A stretch of 64,000 nt of DNA from Polytrichum commune (Eukaryota; Streptophyta; Polytrichopsida; Polytrichales; Polytrichaceae): positions 18,695,666 through 18,759,665 of the forward strand of contig OX485807.1 in the NCBI GenBank assembly GCA_950295325.1, written 5' to 3'. The notes below the pieces were generated by a model, which had not been told where the DNA came from, searched no databases, and saw only the letters and a list, made by a program, of their open reading frames with translations. This document shows positions 20,901-31,840 of this stretch, one piece after another (the stretch's first letter is position 1; every line of letters starts with the position of its first letter). The position numbers were made by a program, and so were the translations under genes.

Positions 20901-21592
20901 TTGCTTAGTCCAAGGGGAAACTCCTCCAATGCCTTACATCCCCACATGACAAGTTCCTTGAGACTCGTCAAGCCACCAAATCCTTCCGGTATCCTCTTTA
21001 AAAACTGGCATTTAGAGAAATTCAATTCCTCCAATGCTAAGAGGTTGTTTAAACGAATGGGAATGTGCTGTAAATTATGACAAACCCTTATGGAAAGCAC
21101 TTTAAGGCATGTCAATTTGCTTAATTGTTGTGTTTTGTTTTGAAATCCATTACATCTACATATATACAATTCTTCCAAAGTTGTAATGTGATCAATTCCA
21201 TTTAGAAAGTTCTCCACATTCTTGCAGTCTAAGAGGGTTAGTTGTCGTAATGATATCATATTCAAATATTCACAAGAAGTTGATGCCCAAAAATTACAAT
21301 TGATTACTTCAAGTACTTGCAACTCCTGCAGATGATGTTGAAAAATGTTGAAAAACTTGTGGATGGAAGGATTTCTTTGCATTGAAGACTCAACCTCTTG
21401 GGTTGAAAAATGGACCTTTAACCATCTAAGGTTAGGTGATTCTTCGACAATGTCCGAAAGTAGGTCAATATTTTCACAAAATCCAACATGGAGTATCCGA
21501 AGATTTTCCATTCTTTTGACTTCCAAATCTGCTTCATACATTGGTTTGTGTTCCAACTTTGTAAATGTAAGTCCTTGGACAAGTTCAATCCC
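17918..21592 (-). CDS. Exon 3: leucine-rich repeat region, 21 full 48-residue double repeats
   Basis: 1224 codons beginning GIELVQGLTFTKLEHKP. About 200 residues of irregular LRRs are followed by 21 complete units and one partial unit. A typical unit reads LEELDFSKCRSLKxIPEGFG then GLTSLKKLxMQACEALEEFP then LGLSNLS, i.e. two 24-residue LRRs (144 bp). Units 10-13 and 14 onward repeat as sets of four, while units 15-17 and 18-20 repeat as sets of three. This indicates recent unequal exchange. The domain would be the ligand- or effector-sensing part. Long open frames on the opposite strand here are mirror products of the repeat. Confidence 0.92.
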   Translation of the reverse strand, partial: GIELVQGLTFTKLEHKPMYEADLEVKRMENLRILHVGFCENIDLLSDIVEESPNLRWLKVHFSTQEVESSMQRNPSIHKFFNIFQHHLQELQVLEVINCNFWASTSCEYLNMISLRQLTLLDCKNVENFLNGIDHITTLEELYICRCNGFQNKTQQLSKLTCLKVLSIRVCHNLQHIPIRLNNLLALEELNFSKCQFLKRIPEGFGGLTSLKELVMWGCKALEEFPLGLSNLSALEELDFSNCLSLKAIPEGFGGLTSLKKLVMLGCEALEEFPLGLINLSSLEELDFSNCLSLKAIPEGFGGLTSLKKLVMLGCEALEEFPLGLINLSSLEELDLCYWRSLKAIPEGFGALTSLKKLIMQGCEAFEELPLGISNLSALEELDFSICWSLKEIREGFGGLTSLRKLDMWGCKALEQFPRGLSNLSALEELNLSFCRFLRRIPEGFGGLTSLKKLNMQACEVLEEFPFGLSNLSALEVLDFSMCGSLKEIPEGFGGLTSLKKLTMQACKALAKFPLGLNNLSTLEVLDFSLCGCLKEIPEGFGGLTSLKKLNMWACEALEEFPLGLRSLSSLEELNFIACRSFKEISEEFGGLTSLKKLDMWECEALEEFPRGLNNLSALEELNLSRCRFLKRIPEGFGGLTSLKKLYMEGCEALEDFPLGLSNVSTLEELYFSKCRSLKRVLEGFGGLTSLKKLKMQACEVLEEFPLGLSNLSALEVLNFSLCGSLKEIPEGFGGLTSLKKLTMQACKALAKFPLGLSNLFALEVLNFSLCGCLKEIPEGFGGLTSLRKLDMWACDALEEFPLGLSNLSTLEELSLSHCRFLKRIPEGFGGLTSLKKLYMEGCEALEDFPLGLSNVSTLEELYFSGCRSLKRVPEGFGGLTSLKKLHMQACEALEEFPFGLSNLSMLEVLDFCFCGSLKEIPEGFGSLTSIKKLIMQACEALAKFPLGLSNLSMLEELDFSKCRSLKGIPEGFGGLTSLKELYMQGCEALEDFPLGLSNVSTLEELHFSKCRSLKRVPEGFGGLTSLKKLHMQACEALEEFPFGLSNLSTLEVLDFSFCGSLKEIPEGFGGLTSLKKLIMQACEALAKFPLGLSNLSMLEELDFSDCRSLKGLPEGFGGLTSLKKLHMQGCEALEDFPLGLSSVSTLEELDFSKCRSLKRVPEGFGGLTNLKKLHMQACEALEEFPFGLSNLSALEELDFSKCRSLKEIPEGLGSLTSLKKLVM

Positions 21593-21748
21593 CTACATGT
21601 GCAACAAAGGTATCTGAGTTCACATACAAAATACTATCTTTGATAAAAATAAATTCATAAATTCCAAAATATACAGCTTGTAAATGTATTAACTTTTGTG
21701 AAGAAGTTAGTACTACACATCAATCTCCACAAAGCTCAAATCACATAC

Positions 21749-22824
21749 CTTTTGATTACAATGGTTGGCAAATGTAGGGTAACATAAATCCAAGATTCGA
21801 GTTCCCGCAAATTTATCATTTTCTATTATCATACGACCCATATCACGTAGTTGATCGTGCATGTCAAGAACACCATTGTCGTGCACCTTCACCAACGACT
21901 TGTTTTGAAGGCTTGCCAAGAGTTCTTGGGCAATGTTGATATCTTCATCCATTTTCCGAAGGGATATTCTTTCATAAAGATCATCAAGATAAACATCTTT
22001 TTGAAAGAAACATGCTATGTCTAGAAACATGCTATGTCTAGAAACATGCTCTTCTCTTGATCGTTCAACTTCTCAAAGCTAATCTTCAATGTTTCCCAAA
22101 TTTTCTTATCATGACTTCCATCATGTCTTGCCCTCAACAACCTTTGCAATGTTCGCTCCCATATTCTCAATCGTTTCTCCCCTTGCATGCATGTGCCCAT
22201 CACCTTCAAACTCAAAGGAAGTCCACAACATGCATCCACAATCTTTTCAACTACATGTTTCAAATATGATGAACATGATTGGTCAGTCCCAAAGGCATGC
22301 ATCAAAAATAGCTCCATAGGTTGGTTCCCATCAAGGGTTTGCATGTCCACTTTACCGGCCTTGGGGACATGATGTTCCAATGAGCTCCAATCACACGAGG
22401 TTGTGATCAACTTATGACTACCATCAACATGGTTGTACATGCTATCCAAGAGTTGATGTAGTTGACATGGTGTGCTCACATCGTCTACCACAATAAGAAT
22501 TCTCTTTGTAATTTTTTGAATATCTTTCAACATTTCTCGTGCCTCTTTTAGTGATTTTGGTTGAGATGGCATGTCTTGCATATCTTTGGATTGGTACTTG
22601 ACTGTAACCGTACATATTTCATCCTTCAAGTCACTCGCAAAACATGTTGCATCGAATTGGTGAGAGATGTGGTCACTCAAAGCCTCAGCCAATGTTGACT
22701 TGCCAATTCCGCCCATGCCCACAATTCCTAGCCTACCAACGGTTTGAAGTTGCTTTTCCAATTGGAATATTTTGTCTTGGACTCCAATCAATTTAGAAGT
22801 TCCTTTCTTGTTGTTGTTGAAGTC
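21749..22824 (-). CDS. Exon 2: NB-ARC nucleotide-binding domain, frameshifted
   Basis: It opens DFNNNKKGTSKLIGVQDK. The P-loop is GMGGIGKST, kinase-2 is RILIVVDDV, the RNBS-B-like segment is HKLITTSCDW, and GLPL appears as CCGLPLSLKVMG. RNBS-D MFLDIACF is duplicated by the 17-bp repeat, and MHD is seen as LDMHDQLRDMGR. The style is closer to TIR-type NB-ARC domains (DD in kinase-2, FLDIACFF). The frame closes with a TAG straight after the first MFLDIACF, and the rest is readable in another frame up to the donor aaag|GTATGT at 21748. Confidence 0.88.
22011..22044. repeat. 17-bp perfect tandem duplication causing the NB-ARC frameshift
   Basis: catgctatgtctagaaa occurs twice back to back (22011-22027 and 22028-22044), followed by catgct. 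It duplicates the codons of MFLDIA and shifts the frame. Perfect identity implies a very recent event or a sequencing/assembly error. Confidence 0.95.
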
Positions 22825-22950
22825 CTACAAAAATTTCAGCATCTCAAAAGTAAGTGATGATCGAATGATGTGTCTAAAGAGGTGTCTTCAATTTTGCGAA
22901 TTGAATTGAAATCTCTTGTGTTTGATTCATAATTTCAAAAGCACACTTAC

Positions 22951-24546
22951 CTTCATGAATATTGGATTTGATGATGGCCCAACACTTGAAAACGAGGTTG
23001 GATTGTTGAAGTGTTCAAATTGGGGCACTAACCATAACCATGGGACAAAACTTCTACATAGTAAGCATACTTGCCACAAGCAATCGTTTGTTTCATTTGT
23101 AGCTCCTCCAATCTCAAACATACCCTTCAACATTGAACATTTCAACCTTATGAGTCTTTTATGAATCTCAAGAAATGTTGGTCTTTTTGATGGATCCAAA
23201 GACCAACAATCTTGCACTAACGATCTCAATCCCTTTGAGTAGGTCTTAGGTAGCTTTGGTCTCTTGGAATCTTGTATGTACACTTGGTACTCACGAACCA
23301 AACCAAATGAAGGTTTATCTCCTGAGAGAATATCGGAACACATCATGCCAAAACTAAATGCGTCGGCTTTCAAAGCATCTACCTCTGACAATTGATTCGC
23401 CATGACCTCAGGCGCCATGTATCCACGAGTTCCCATTTTGGATCGACCTGTGGGCACCTCCGGAGAATCCTTCACTTCAATCTTTGAAATACCAAAATCA
23501 AGTAATTTGACGTATATGCACCCAAGATCGACCAGTTGTGAGTCGTTTGGTGGAGTCACAACAACATTGCCAGGCTTCAAGTCACGATGTGCCACCTTCA
23601 TATCATGCAGGTAGCACATTCCATTTGCAATTTGTAACATAATGTCCACGGCATCTTTCTCTTTGAGAGGACCATGTGCATTTAAATAATGTGATAAGGT
23701 TGTCATTCCTAGTTCCATGACAAGCTCAAATGTGTTTTCCACCTGATGGAAACCACAACAATAAAACTTGGTGATGTTTGGATGATTCAATCCTCCTAAA
23801 ATACTTGCTTCCTTCCTAAGCTGATTTTCATGCATAGAATCACGAACGCCTATCACCTTTGTTGCACACTCCAAACCCATCCACTTCGTTGGATACACCC
23901 CTCCACCGTCACAATTTCCAAGCAGCTTAGGTGGATCTCCATATTTGGGCCGAGGATAGTTGTAAGGAAAAATGATTTTGTCCAATTCACCACCTTCAAC
24001 ACGTTGTAGACCCATCATATATTCCTTGAGGTATTGGGCAAGTTTGCAATTTTTGCAACCTTCTTTAGTTGTGCACATGTCCAAATGCTTCGAAAGCCTT
24101 CCACATATTTCATTTTGGTCTTCTTCAACTGCATCAATGGATGTCGGGTAGAATGTCATATTGTTTTCAATCACAAGAATTTCTGCTCTTCGATTGGGAT
24201 TGTGATGGCAAAATATCTCACACATTGTGTGGAAACAATATTCAAAGTCCAAAAGGAGTTCTCTAAAGCACTCCTTATTATTTATTTGCATCACTACAAC
24301 ATTAAACCAATCTTCTTTGCAACAGTCTTCAATTAATACCCTTGCTTTGTGTATAGTTTGAAGTAAATCTTTTCCAACTTTGTAGAACACCTTGTTATGA
24401 CCATTGGCGATGCTTTGCAATGTTTTGACACCGTTTTGGAAGTTGGCTACCAAATCCTCACATTGTCTTCTATTCAAAATTGCTTCCATCTTTGATAGTG
24501 CGGGATATCCCACAATTTCCATGGCTAACTGCAAAACGTTTGCCAT
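22951..24546 (-). CDS. Exon 1: N-terminal helical region and protein kinase domain
   Basis: 532 codons starting MANVLQLAMEIVGYPALSK. Residues 1-195 are helical with Cys/His-containing segments and match no domain I can name. Residues about 205-470 form a protein kinase: candidate ATP lysine K230 in ATKVI, catalytic HRDLKPGN at 320-327, DFG at 350-352 and APE at 378-380. The glycine loop is degenerate (GNCDGGGVYPTKW), but the other catalytic residues are present, so phosphotransfer is possible. The exon ends in a strong donor, aag|GTAAGTG, at 22950. The start is the first ATG and is preceded by AT-rich sequence. This exon is intact. Confidence 0.9.
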
Positions 24547-27500
24547 TTAAAGAAATATTGTACAATTCTTCACTATCTCGAATATGGTATTGGAGGTATT
24601 GTCCTCTTGAGGACTAATTATAATTGTCAATGAATCTTGATAGATCTTGTACCTGACATAAAACTCACAAAATATCAAGTGTTATTGATGCAAAATCGAA
24701 GCAATACTCAAATCAAGATAAATTATGAGAAGACCTTAAAACAATTCCATAACAAGGTTAAAGTGATAATATAAAAATCAAAATAGAAAATAGAAAATTG
24801 GAAAATGATAATTTTGAATCATATATTAGTCCTAAGGCAAACCTTCAACCACCTCATAACTTTATCATGGACAAAATTATGTTCATTGTTTCATGACACA
24901 ATGTTGATGAATCACGATATTTGGTTTTGGGTAATGATTGGTGTACTCTAATTTCAAAGTATTATCTTAACTACCTATACACACTTTGGATTAAAGCCAC
25001 ATGACATGATCAAAGTTGTGCTAAATTTGCATGATTCTTTATTTGTGTGTACTTGGTTTTCCTTCTTGCATCAACATACACTTGTATCTTACATATTATG
25101 TAATGTCACAATTTGAGATGAAGGGTTCAACTAGATTTAAACCAAACTTCAAAAACATCAACATTGACTATAGATATTGTAGTTAGTCAAGTGGTACCTC
25201 AATACCAACATTGCTTCTTACAACGATCGTAAATTGCGAACATTGGGCACATGGAGGAAATGTAGTAACTTGATCCAATGTGTTGGTTATACACATAAGG
25301 TTATAAAGAACGCTAAAAACTTCAAGATTTTGGCTATTTGTGGTAATGGATAGGACCCTGCCACAATTAAAACACACTAACAAGATAGATAGAAACTCCG
25401 GTCCCTTTTTAGCAAGGGGCCGGCGTGAATGAAGTGTCCGTTCGTAATGCCAATGACCCGATGCCCACTGGACCACTAACAAAACATATGTGCAAATGTC
25501 TTTTGACATGTAGAAGACAAGATAGATCCCTAAGTTTGATGTATGTACTTCAACAAATATGATGTTGAAGCATTGCTAACATATCAAAGATAAGGGGCTC
25601 TTGAATTGGGATTTAACCATCCAAATTTGTAGGTATTGTGTTTGACAGGGAGATAGTTTAATCCTATGACATGTAGCACAAAACGGATTTCAAAACTTGA
25701 AACTCATGAAAATAGGATTTGTTGAATACCAAAATTAATATATTTCTACGATTTAAGCTAAAATTGAGTTGGATACCAACCAATAGTTCTCTAAGTGGAC
25801 ACTTGCATACCCCTGGGTACACAACTCCCGTATTATATGGCCATGATTGTAATCACTTGTAATGCATTTTAGTCCAATATCAAGTGACATAATGTGTTTT
25901 AATATAGAAAACTCTTGTAGCCCTTTTAACAAGGATTCAAAAAAAAATTATACATAAGAAATGAACGTCTTTAGAAGCATGTCATTGCATTAAAAACCTA
26001 ATTATATGAGTTTTTTTAATACATGTACCATAGGTCAAACTACCCAACTTCTTGGGCTTTTCAATATAATTTCAAGATTTTTTCATCATAAGAAACACAA
26101 ACCTGCCTGAACACAAACCCAATATCGTCTACTAATGAATTTGAATCATCTGACATACCCCAATATTTGGACATCACGTTAGGGCAGATGTAACTGAAAG
26201 ATAATTAAAGTTGGCAAAAGGTAGTCATCACTGTGTTCTTTGCCCCGAGAAAAATAATTTTTTTCTTCTCTAATTGATCATTGCAAGAATCTTTTTCACT
26301 TTGTGACAGGAAATTTCTTGAGGTGAAAAATCCGTTCTATTCTTGAAACCCATTTTGGACCATTTTGACAACACACACTTAGTTTGTTAGTTTGTTCTCA
26401 TTCCTCTCGTATGACTAATGTTTCTTTTACACGCACTTAAAAAAAATTGACCATTTACCGTGGTGTTGGGTTTGAGTTCATGCAATCTACACAAATCCTC
26501 AACTTGTTGACCGTTAGTGTAACCTAGGCATAGCCAATATAGTAGAGCAAATGACATTATCAATTGCACCATAAGATACCTAGAACCTTATCAATACAAA
26601 CTAAGAATGTTTAATTAATTTTTTAACATAATCAAATAGTTGTAATATTCAAATTATAGTTATTGAAATGTATAAGTTGTGACCAGATCAACATGTTATG
26701 GCATCATGGCAAAACATTAAGAAATGATTTTTAGAACCAAAACAATGTCTTAAATATGGGAGATTATATTTATGTGGTTGTTCAATGTCATGATGGATTG
26801 CTCTTGAACTAAATTTTGTAGAAAATGATTTCTTCAACTTCAAACACTCACACAACCCCCTTGCCAAGAACAAAAATCCATAGTAATTAAGCACCAAATT
26901 GTTGAGCTTTCTATTTCCTTGAATATTTGCAATAAAGTCCAAACAATTATCCTAGACAAATTTTGACATGGGACAATAATTCCATTCATCCCTCACATAC
27001 ACTCTCTATACATTCTTGTTGACAATGGATTATAACAATTCGCAAAGTGGAAAATTTAAGTGCAATTGAGTTTTTCCTCCTTATGTGGAATTAGGTTGGT
27101 TTGAAAGAAACAAACTCGTAATCACTTGCTTTACCCCAGAAAATAACGAATTTTGTCAATTAAACCCAATATCACAATAAGTGAAGAATTACAAAACCTT
27201 TCGCCGTCATACAACTACACATGACTATGTAGCAACCTACTTGTTGCACATGCAATTACCCAATGCATTTGGTATTAGTGGATAATTACAAGTCATCCAT
27301 GCAACAAAGATGGACATGTGATTGCATATTGTGATGGTTTGTTTGTGGATAGTGCGATGGTTTTTCCTAACACAATTTAAATAATGAAGTGGATATGCAC
27401 TTCCTATAGGGAGAGTACATACCTATGCATGGACGTGACTTCCAAGTCATATTGAGATCAACCTTTAAACGCACATCATGTTTCTCACAAGACATCCTGA

Positions 27501-29657
27501 ACCAGATGATATTTTTGCTTCCAAAGTGTTGGGGCAAAGCAAAGCTCTTTGGTAACGTCCCAACTCCACCATGACCATGAACGAAAATATAAACAATTCG
27601 ACCTTGCTTTTGTATCATAAATAGGTCCAACACCGCTAATGCCTTACACTGCCATTAGCTACAACATAGGGATTGCAACAAGCAAACATGTTATGCATGA
27701 ATTTTGGACAATTCCAACTGCCATTATGAAAGTAAGGGAATGTAATGATGGTTAACAAACATGGGATACAAACATTTCAAGTTGTGGTTGATGTGTTGTT
27801 ACTTTTGTTATTGTCTTTTCATGTTTTTGTCCCCACTAGTGCACATCCATTATTAATTTTGAACAAGTGGTATAACCAAAAAGATTTAAATGACAATTCA
27901 ATTTGTTTTGAGTTGATGTGAAATTATTGAAATACATGACTAACCATGTGCAACTATGATAGTTGCAATTTGAGCAATGTTTGAAGGCAAAGTCTATCAA
28001 ATATCCAAAATATTATGCAAGCATGTATGATTAGAGTGGTCAAACTGTTAGTTGCATACCTATTAATTCTCCAAATATTAAGCCCAAAGTCTCTAGACTA
28101 GCTTGGCTTGATGGATTCACAAACTGGACCAACGCAAGCACCTCAGAAGGAACTCGCTCCTTAAATAACACTAAAACTACATTCACATGATCATGCTATT
28201 AAAAGTACATAATCTTTGAGGATCGGACAAGTTCATGTCACTCATAATCTCTACCACCTCAGTTGGGTTGGGTCACATCAATTGTCATCGACTCACTATT
28301 CAAAAATCGACTGATGTTTATTATCACGTAGTAAAGTTTGTTGTATCTCTCATAACATATTTGAACAAAATTTGACTATGGCCTTACATGGTGAAGGCAC
28401 CACAAATACTCAAGCGGAACAAAGTTGGAAGGTGAAAGTCTACCACATATCTAGAATTCTCATCAAGCAATCGAACTCTCCGCTTGTTAAACATTATGTC
28501 TTATTTCTTGGTAATCTAAGCGGCACTCGACTGATCTGGCTTGGCTTGGTAGATTCACAAACGACATGACCACCTCACCCTTGGTGAGATGCAACTCATC
28601 CTCTAGCAAATCAAGATTCTTCTTACACAGTTATTTTGATCCTAAATGTCAACAAATTGGTTCAAATTAAGACCGCAAATGTCCCTCATGAACTTTATGA
28701 CCCAAAAATTGTTGTGCTTCCTGCAAGCCATGCAATGTTCCTCAAAGTTGGAAGTGCTTTCGACTCAACAACAAGCTAGATGTGGGTCCTCACAAGGAAT
28801 CATGCAACCACATAGCAACCTTGAGATACAGAAAAATATGCAGCTTTGTGAAAGGATCGTACATACCTATGAAAGGCGCGACTTGGTGTTTAGATGCTCC
28901 TTCAAATTGACATCCCAATCCTCATGAGGCTTGCGGAAGCGAGCATCCATAGAGTCCCTCCTCATGCTATCCCTTGCCCCCAAAAGTGTCGAACCAACGC
29001 TGAACCACTACCCAACTCAACAACGAGCTAGTCTCATCACCAAAAAGAACCACCGACAAATATCTGCTTCCAGGCCCGTTGCTTCCTGTTTACTCTGGTC
29101 CTCTCAGCATGAAGCACACCAACTTCAGAGATCCGCCAAATCATGGAACACAAATTGAACACTTGATCATTAGGACCAATGGATTGAAGCAAGAAACTCC
29201 TGAATCGAAGCGAGGGTCGCAGTTGCACTGCCTTTCGTTCATCAATCCGAAGTGGGATAAGAGGAGACCAGCCAGGAAGCAAAGTGGAAGAGGAGCGCAA
29301 AGAGTAGGAAAACGCCCATGAGCCTAAGCATGAGAACATCAGCGCCCTTCAGGAGCCACGAACCAACACTAGCAAAAGCCTGTATGGGAGTGGGTTGATC
29401 GTGAGAGCTGTGGTGGAGAAGGAGAGGCAGCCACACTGTAAGCGGAAGGGCGGCTATGGCGGGGAAGAAGGTGGGAGCAGAGTGAGTTTCCTCGGCCAAG
29501 TCCAGGTTCATAATGCATGGGCATCACCTGGTCACCTGGCTTGGTTGTGCCTTTTGGCCCAGCATGGGTTACCGATTTTTTTGGAATCCTCCCTCTCCTG
29601 TAGCTCTCACGCTGTTCAAAGTGTCTGCAATTTGGCGAGATTCGCACTCAATGTGAG
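24547..29657. other. 5.1 kb without recognisable genes
   Basis: The sequence is AT-rich, with only short open frames and no domain I recognise. Near 28080-28130 and 28515-28560 there is a weak direct repeat around 'gcttggcttg(a/g)t(g/a)gattcacaaac'. The first few hundred bases are presumably the promoter of the minus-strand kinase-NBS-LRR gene. The 28.9-29.6 kb part is GC-richer, but none of its frames looks like a protein. Confidence 0.55.
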
Positions 29658-29659
29658 TA

Positions 29660-30649
29660 CAGTCCTACCTCTTTAATACGACACTCGATAATATGACAAC
29701 CTCGATATTATGACACAAATTTCGTAAACCAAACTTCCTAGTTCAAATCTACCTCTATACTACGACTATGACAATGTTAATACGACACTCCTAGACCCCC
29801 CAAATGTCATATTATAGAGGTAATAAATGCATTTATATGGTGGGTCCCACACACTTATATATACATAAATACATAATTTATTTTAAATTCATAAATCCTA
29901 TACATATGAAGTTTGGATTAAGGAAGTTTAAATGTAAAATGATGAAATAAACATGAGAACCATATGGGAACTAGGTTCTCTTTCTAAAACCCTACTCATG
30001 AGGACCAAAGAGAAAAATCGAGATTGATCAAGGAGTCCGAAGACCTGGCCCTTCTTATATCAAAACTGCAGCTTGGATCATATGAGATGCCATTTGAAGA
30101 GTATGTGGTAATGGAAGGTGAAGACATCATTGAGGCTGAATATTGCATGTCAGAGCTGGTTGATATGGCCTTAGGACAGAGAATAGAGCCAGTTAGTTTG
30201 GACCTTACTGCTGAGACCGTAAACCCTTTAGATGTTGATGAGAGACCCCCACCTATTGTGAAACTGACGGATGCTCAACAACATGCTCAGCTATTAGCTA
30301 CATTTTTTATGGACAATTCATTAGACTTCACTCCCGCAAATCTAATGAAATTGCAGGGCATAATAGAGAAGCTCAATAAGATATATGTTGCTAACTTGAA
30401 GTGGCAACACCAACTATTGATTCCTTCTTCAAGTCCACATAGGTTTAGTGAGGAGAATTTGCATATTTGTAATACATTTGAAAGAATACTCATTTTTACA
30501 TATGGAAAAATATCTCAAGTGTGCTTTTATGAAGTACCTCGTTACTGTGACAACCAGGTCCAATTTGTCATATTATTGAATATGTGACACCTCGATAATA
30601 CGACCTTTTTCTCGTTTCCCAAACGTGTCATATTAAAGAGGTAGGATTG
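29660..30649 (+). mobile_element. Pogo/Tigger-like (Tc1/mariner superfamily) deletion derivative, 990 bp, TA target duplication
   Basis: The ends are inverted repeats: the left starts CAGTCCTACCTCTTTAATA and the right ends in the complement of CAATCCTACCTCTTTAATA, with flanking TA at 29658-29659 and 30650-30651. Subterminal copies of CCTCGATA(A/T)TA(C/T)GAC occur at both ends. Inside is a 187-codon frame that matches only the C-terminal part of pogo-type transposases, so the catalytic DDE domain has been lost. A second, truncated copy of the same family starts near 59194. Confidence 0.88.
30024..30587 (+). pseudogene. C-terminal fragment of a pogo/Tigger-type transposase
   Basis: The frame reads ALLISKLQLGSYEMPFEEYVVMEGEDIIEAEY, then an acidic/PPP linker and a helical tail (AQLLATFFMDNSLDFTPANLMKL). 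This resembles the region after the DDE domain in pogo/Tigger transposases, where an EEY....D.......TD.EIV-type segment is usual. No helix-turn-helix or DDE residues remain. The fragment lies inside a TIR-bounded element, so it is an internal deletion product and not a host gene. Confidence 0.7.
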
Positions 30650-31072
30650 TATGTAATTGTTCTGCACTGGGTTTGAGAGTGACAGACACGTTTAAATAAA
30701 TCAATGTGATATTGTTTCAAGCAGGGTCTGCCAAGAGCCTAAGGCTAGTGTAAATGCAGCCTACAAAATTTGTGACTTAGCCTATAAAATTTTGAAAGTG
30801 TAGGACAAAGAGCCTATGGACAATTTAAAAACATAGGATATCAACCTATGTGATAAAAAACATGTAGGAAATTTTGCCTACAAATTTTTTTAAAGAGAGG
30901 ATTTTAGTCATTCATCCTTCTTCAAATTGGGAAATTAGTTGGCCTAAGTACATATCTTTAGGCTAATACTCAGGGCTCTTGGGTGGCACATAGGCGGATA
31001 TCAATAATAGCCCTAACACCCTCCCCGCCGATCTTTACAAATACCATTCATCACAGCTCCTCTCTCATCAAC

Positions 31073-31111
31073 TCCTCTCTCTCTCTCTCTCTGTGAAGCA
31101 TGCAGCGTCAT

Positions 31112-31144
<33 letters not shown>
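31073..31144. repeat. CT-dinucleotide microsatellites
   Basis: Two (CT)n runs are separated by a short spacer (tgaagcatgcagcgtcatcaa). They lie inside the hAT derivative. Confidence 0.95.
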
Positions 31145-31147
<3 letters not shown>

Positions 31148-31573
31148 GGAGCCGGAAAAGGGATCAGTCATCGGAAGGGAAGCTAGGCTGTTTGTTTTGG
31201 ACACATGGGACGATACTGAGCCTAAGGAGGGGCAGAGCTGGATTAATACTAGGGTAGAAGTAGATTTACATTAGCCTTGTGAGTGGTGCTTGTAGATGTG
31301 GCTTGTTTATTGGGAGATTAACTGTGTGTGATTAGGTGAGTAAGTGGGCAAATCAATGAGCATGGGCACGCCAGTGTGTACTGTGGCATTGCTTAAGGCC
31401 ATTGGTAGGTAGCTCAGGATTAGTTAGCTGGCGCATTATTGTGGCCGGAAGTTTGAGAGTGGGGGTTGGTGTTCATTGGATGATGGTGTGTGGCAATGAG
31501 TACAAGGTAAAAGAGTATTTTTAAATACTTGTGACCTCTCATGCCTTGAATAAAGTTGTGTGTTTGCCAATGT

Positions 31574-31840
31574 GTTAGTACTGCTACTTGTGAGAGAGCT
31601 TTCTCTGCGCAGAATAACATCAAGCAGAAGACTAGGAATCGAATGACAACAACACACTTGGATAGTGTGATGCAGGTGGCGATTGAAGGACCAACCAAAA
31701 ATTTTGAGTTTATTTTGGAGGAAGATATATCTTTGTGGAAGGATTCAAGAAAGTTTCGATTCTTGTTTACTAATCCTGAGAAATATCTTGCAGGAAGAGT
31801 AGAGGTTGAATCAGAAGATGGTGAGGACTTTCACCCTTAA
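31574..31840 (+). pseudogene. hAT transposase C-terminal dimerisation (hATC) fragment
   Basis: The frame reads VSTATCERAFSAQNNIKQKT, then RNRMTTTHLDSVMQVAIEGP, and continues through NPEKYLAG to TAA. STATCERAFS...KN.RNRM....L...M.IAIEGP is the conserved hATC signature. The zinc finger and DDE core are absent. It probably is the last exon of a former transposase, preceded by a possible acceptor (gtgttag). It sits inside the TSD-flanked hAT element. Confidence 0.82.

Larger units (their letters stand above)
17918..24546 (-). pseudogene. Kinase-NBS-LRR (PNL-type) resistance gene, three exons, frameshifted in NB-ARC
   Basis: Exons on the minus strand: 24546-22951, 22824-21749 and 21592-17918. All junctions are GT-AG and fall between codons. 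Order: unknown helical N-terminus, protein kinase, NB-ARC, 48-residue LRR repeats. This architecture is an intracellular immune-receptor type known chiefly from mosses. Exon 2 is interrupted by a 17-bp tandem duplication at 22011-22044 inside the MFLDIACF motif. Exon 2 is 1076 bp, and without one 17-bp copy it would be 1059 bp, a multiple of three, so the duplication is the sole disruption there. The C-terminus stops at TAA 17918, where repeat neighbours have CAA. The gene is either a very recent pseudogene or makes a truncated kinase-NB protein. It could also be an assembly artefact of the 17-bp repeat. Confidence 0.85.

Noticed and set aside
17643..21080. Several long plus-strand open frames (one of about 470 codons) rich in 'RLVKPPNPSGISFKD' repeats
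   Set aside because: They are the exact complement of the minus-strand LRR repeat; the 144-bp periodicity keeps the opposite strand open. No start context, splice sites or domain supports them.
28372..29676. Candidate gene in the GC-richer stretch before the pogo element
   Set aside because: The frames overlap in several phases on both strands, none has family features, and no splice-consistent chain emerged.
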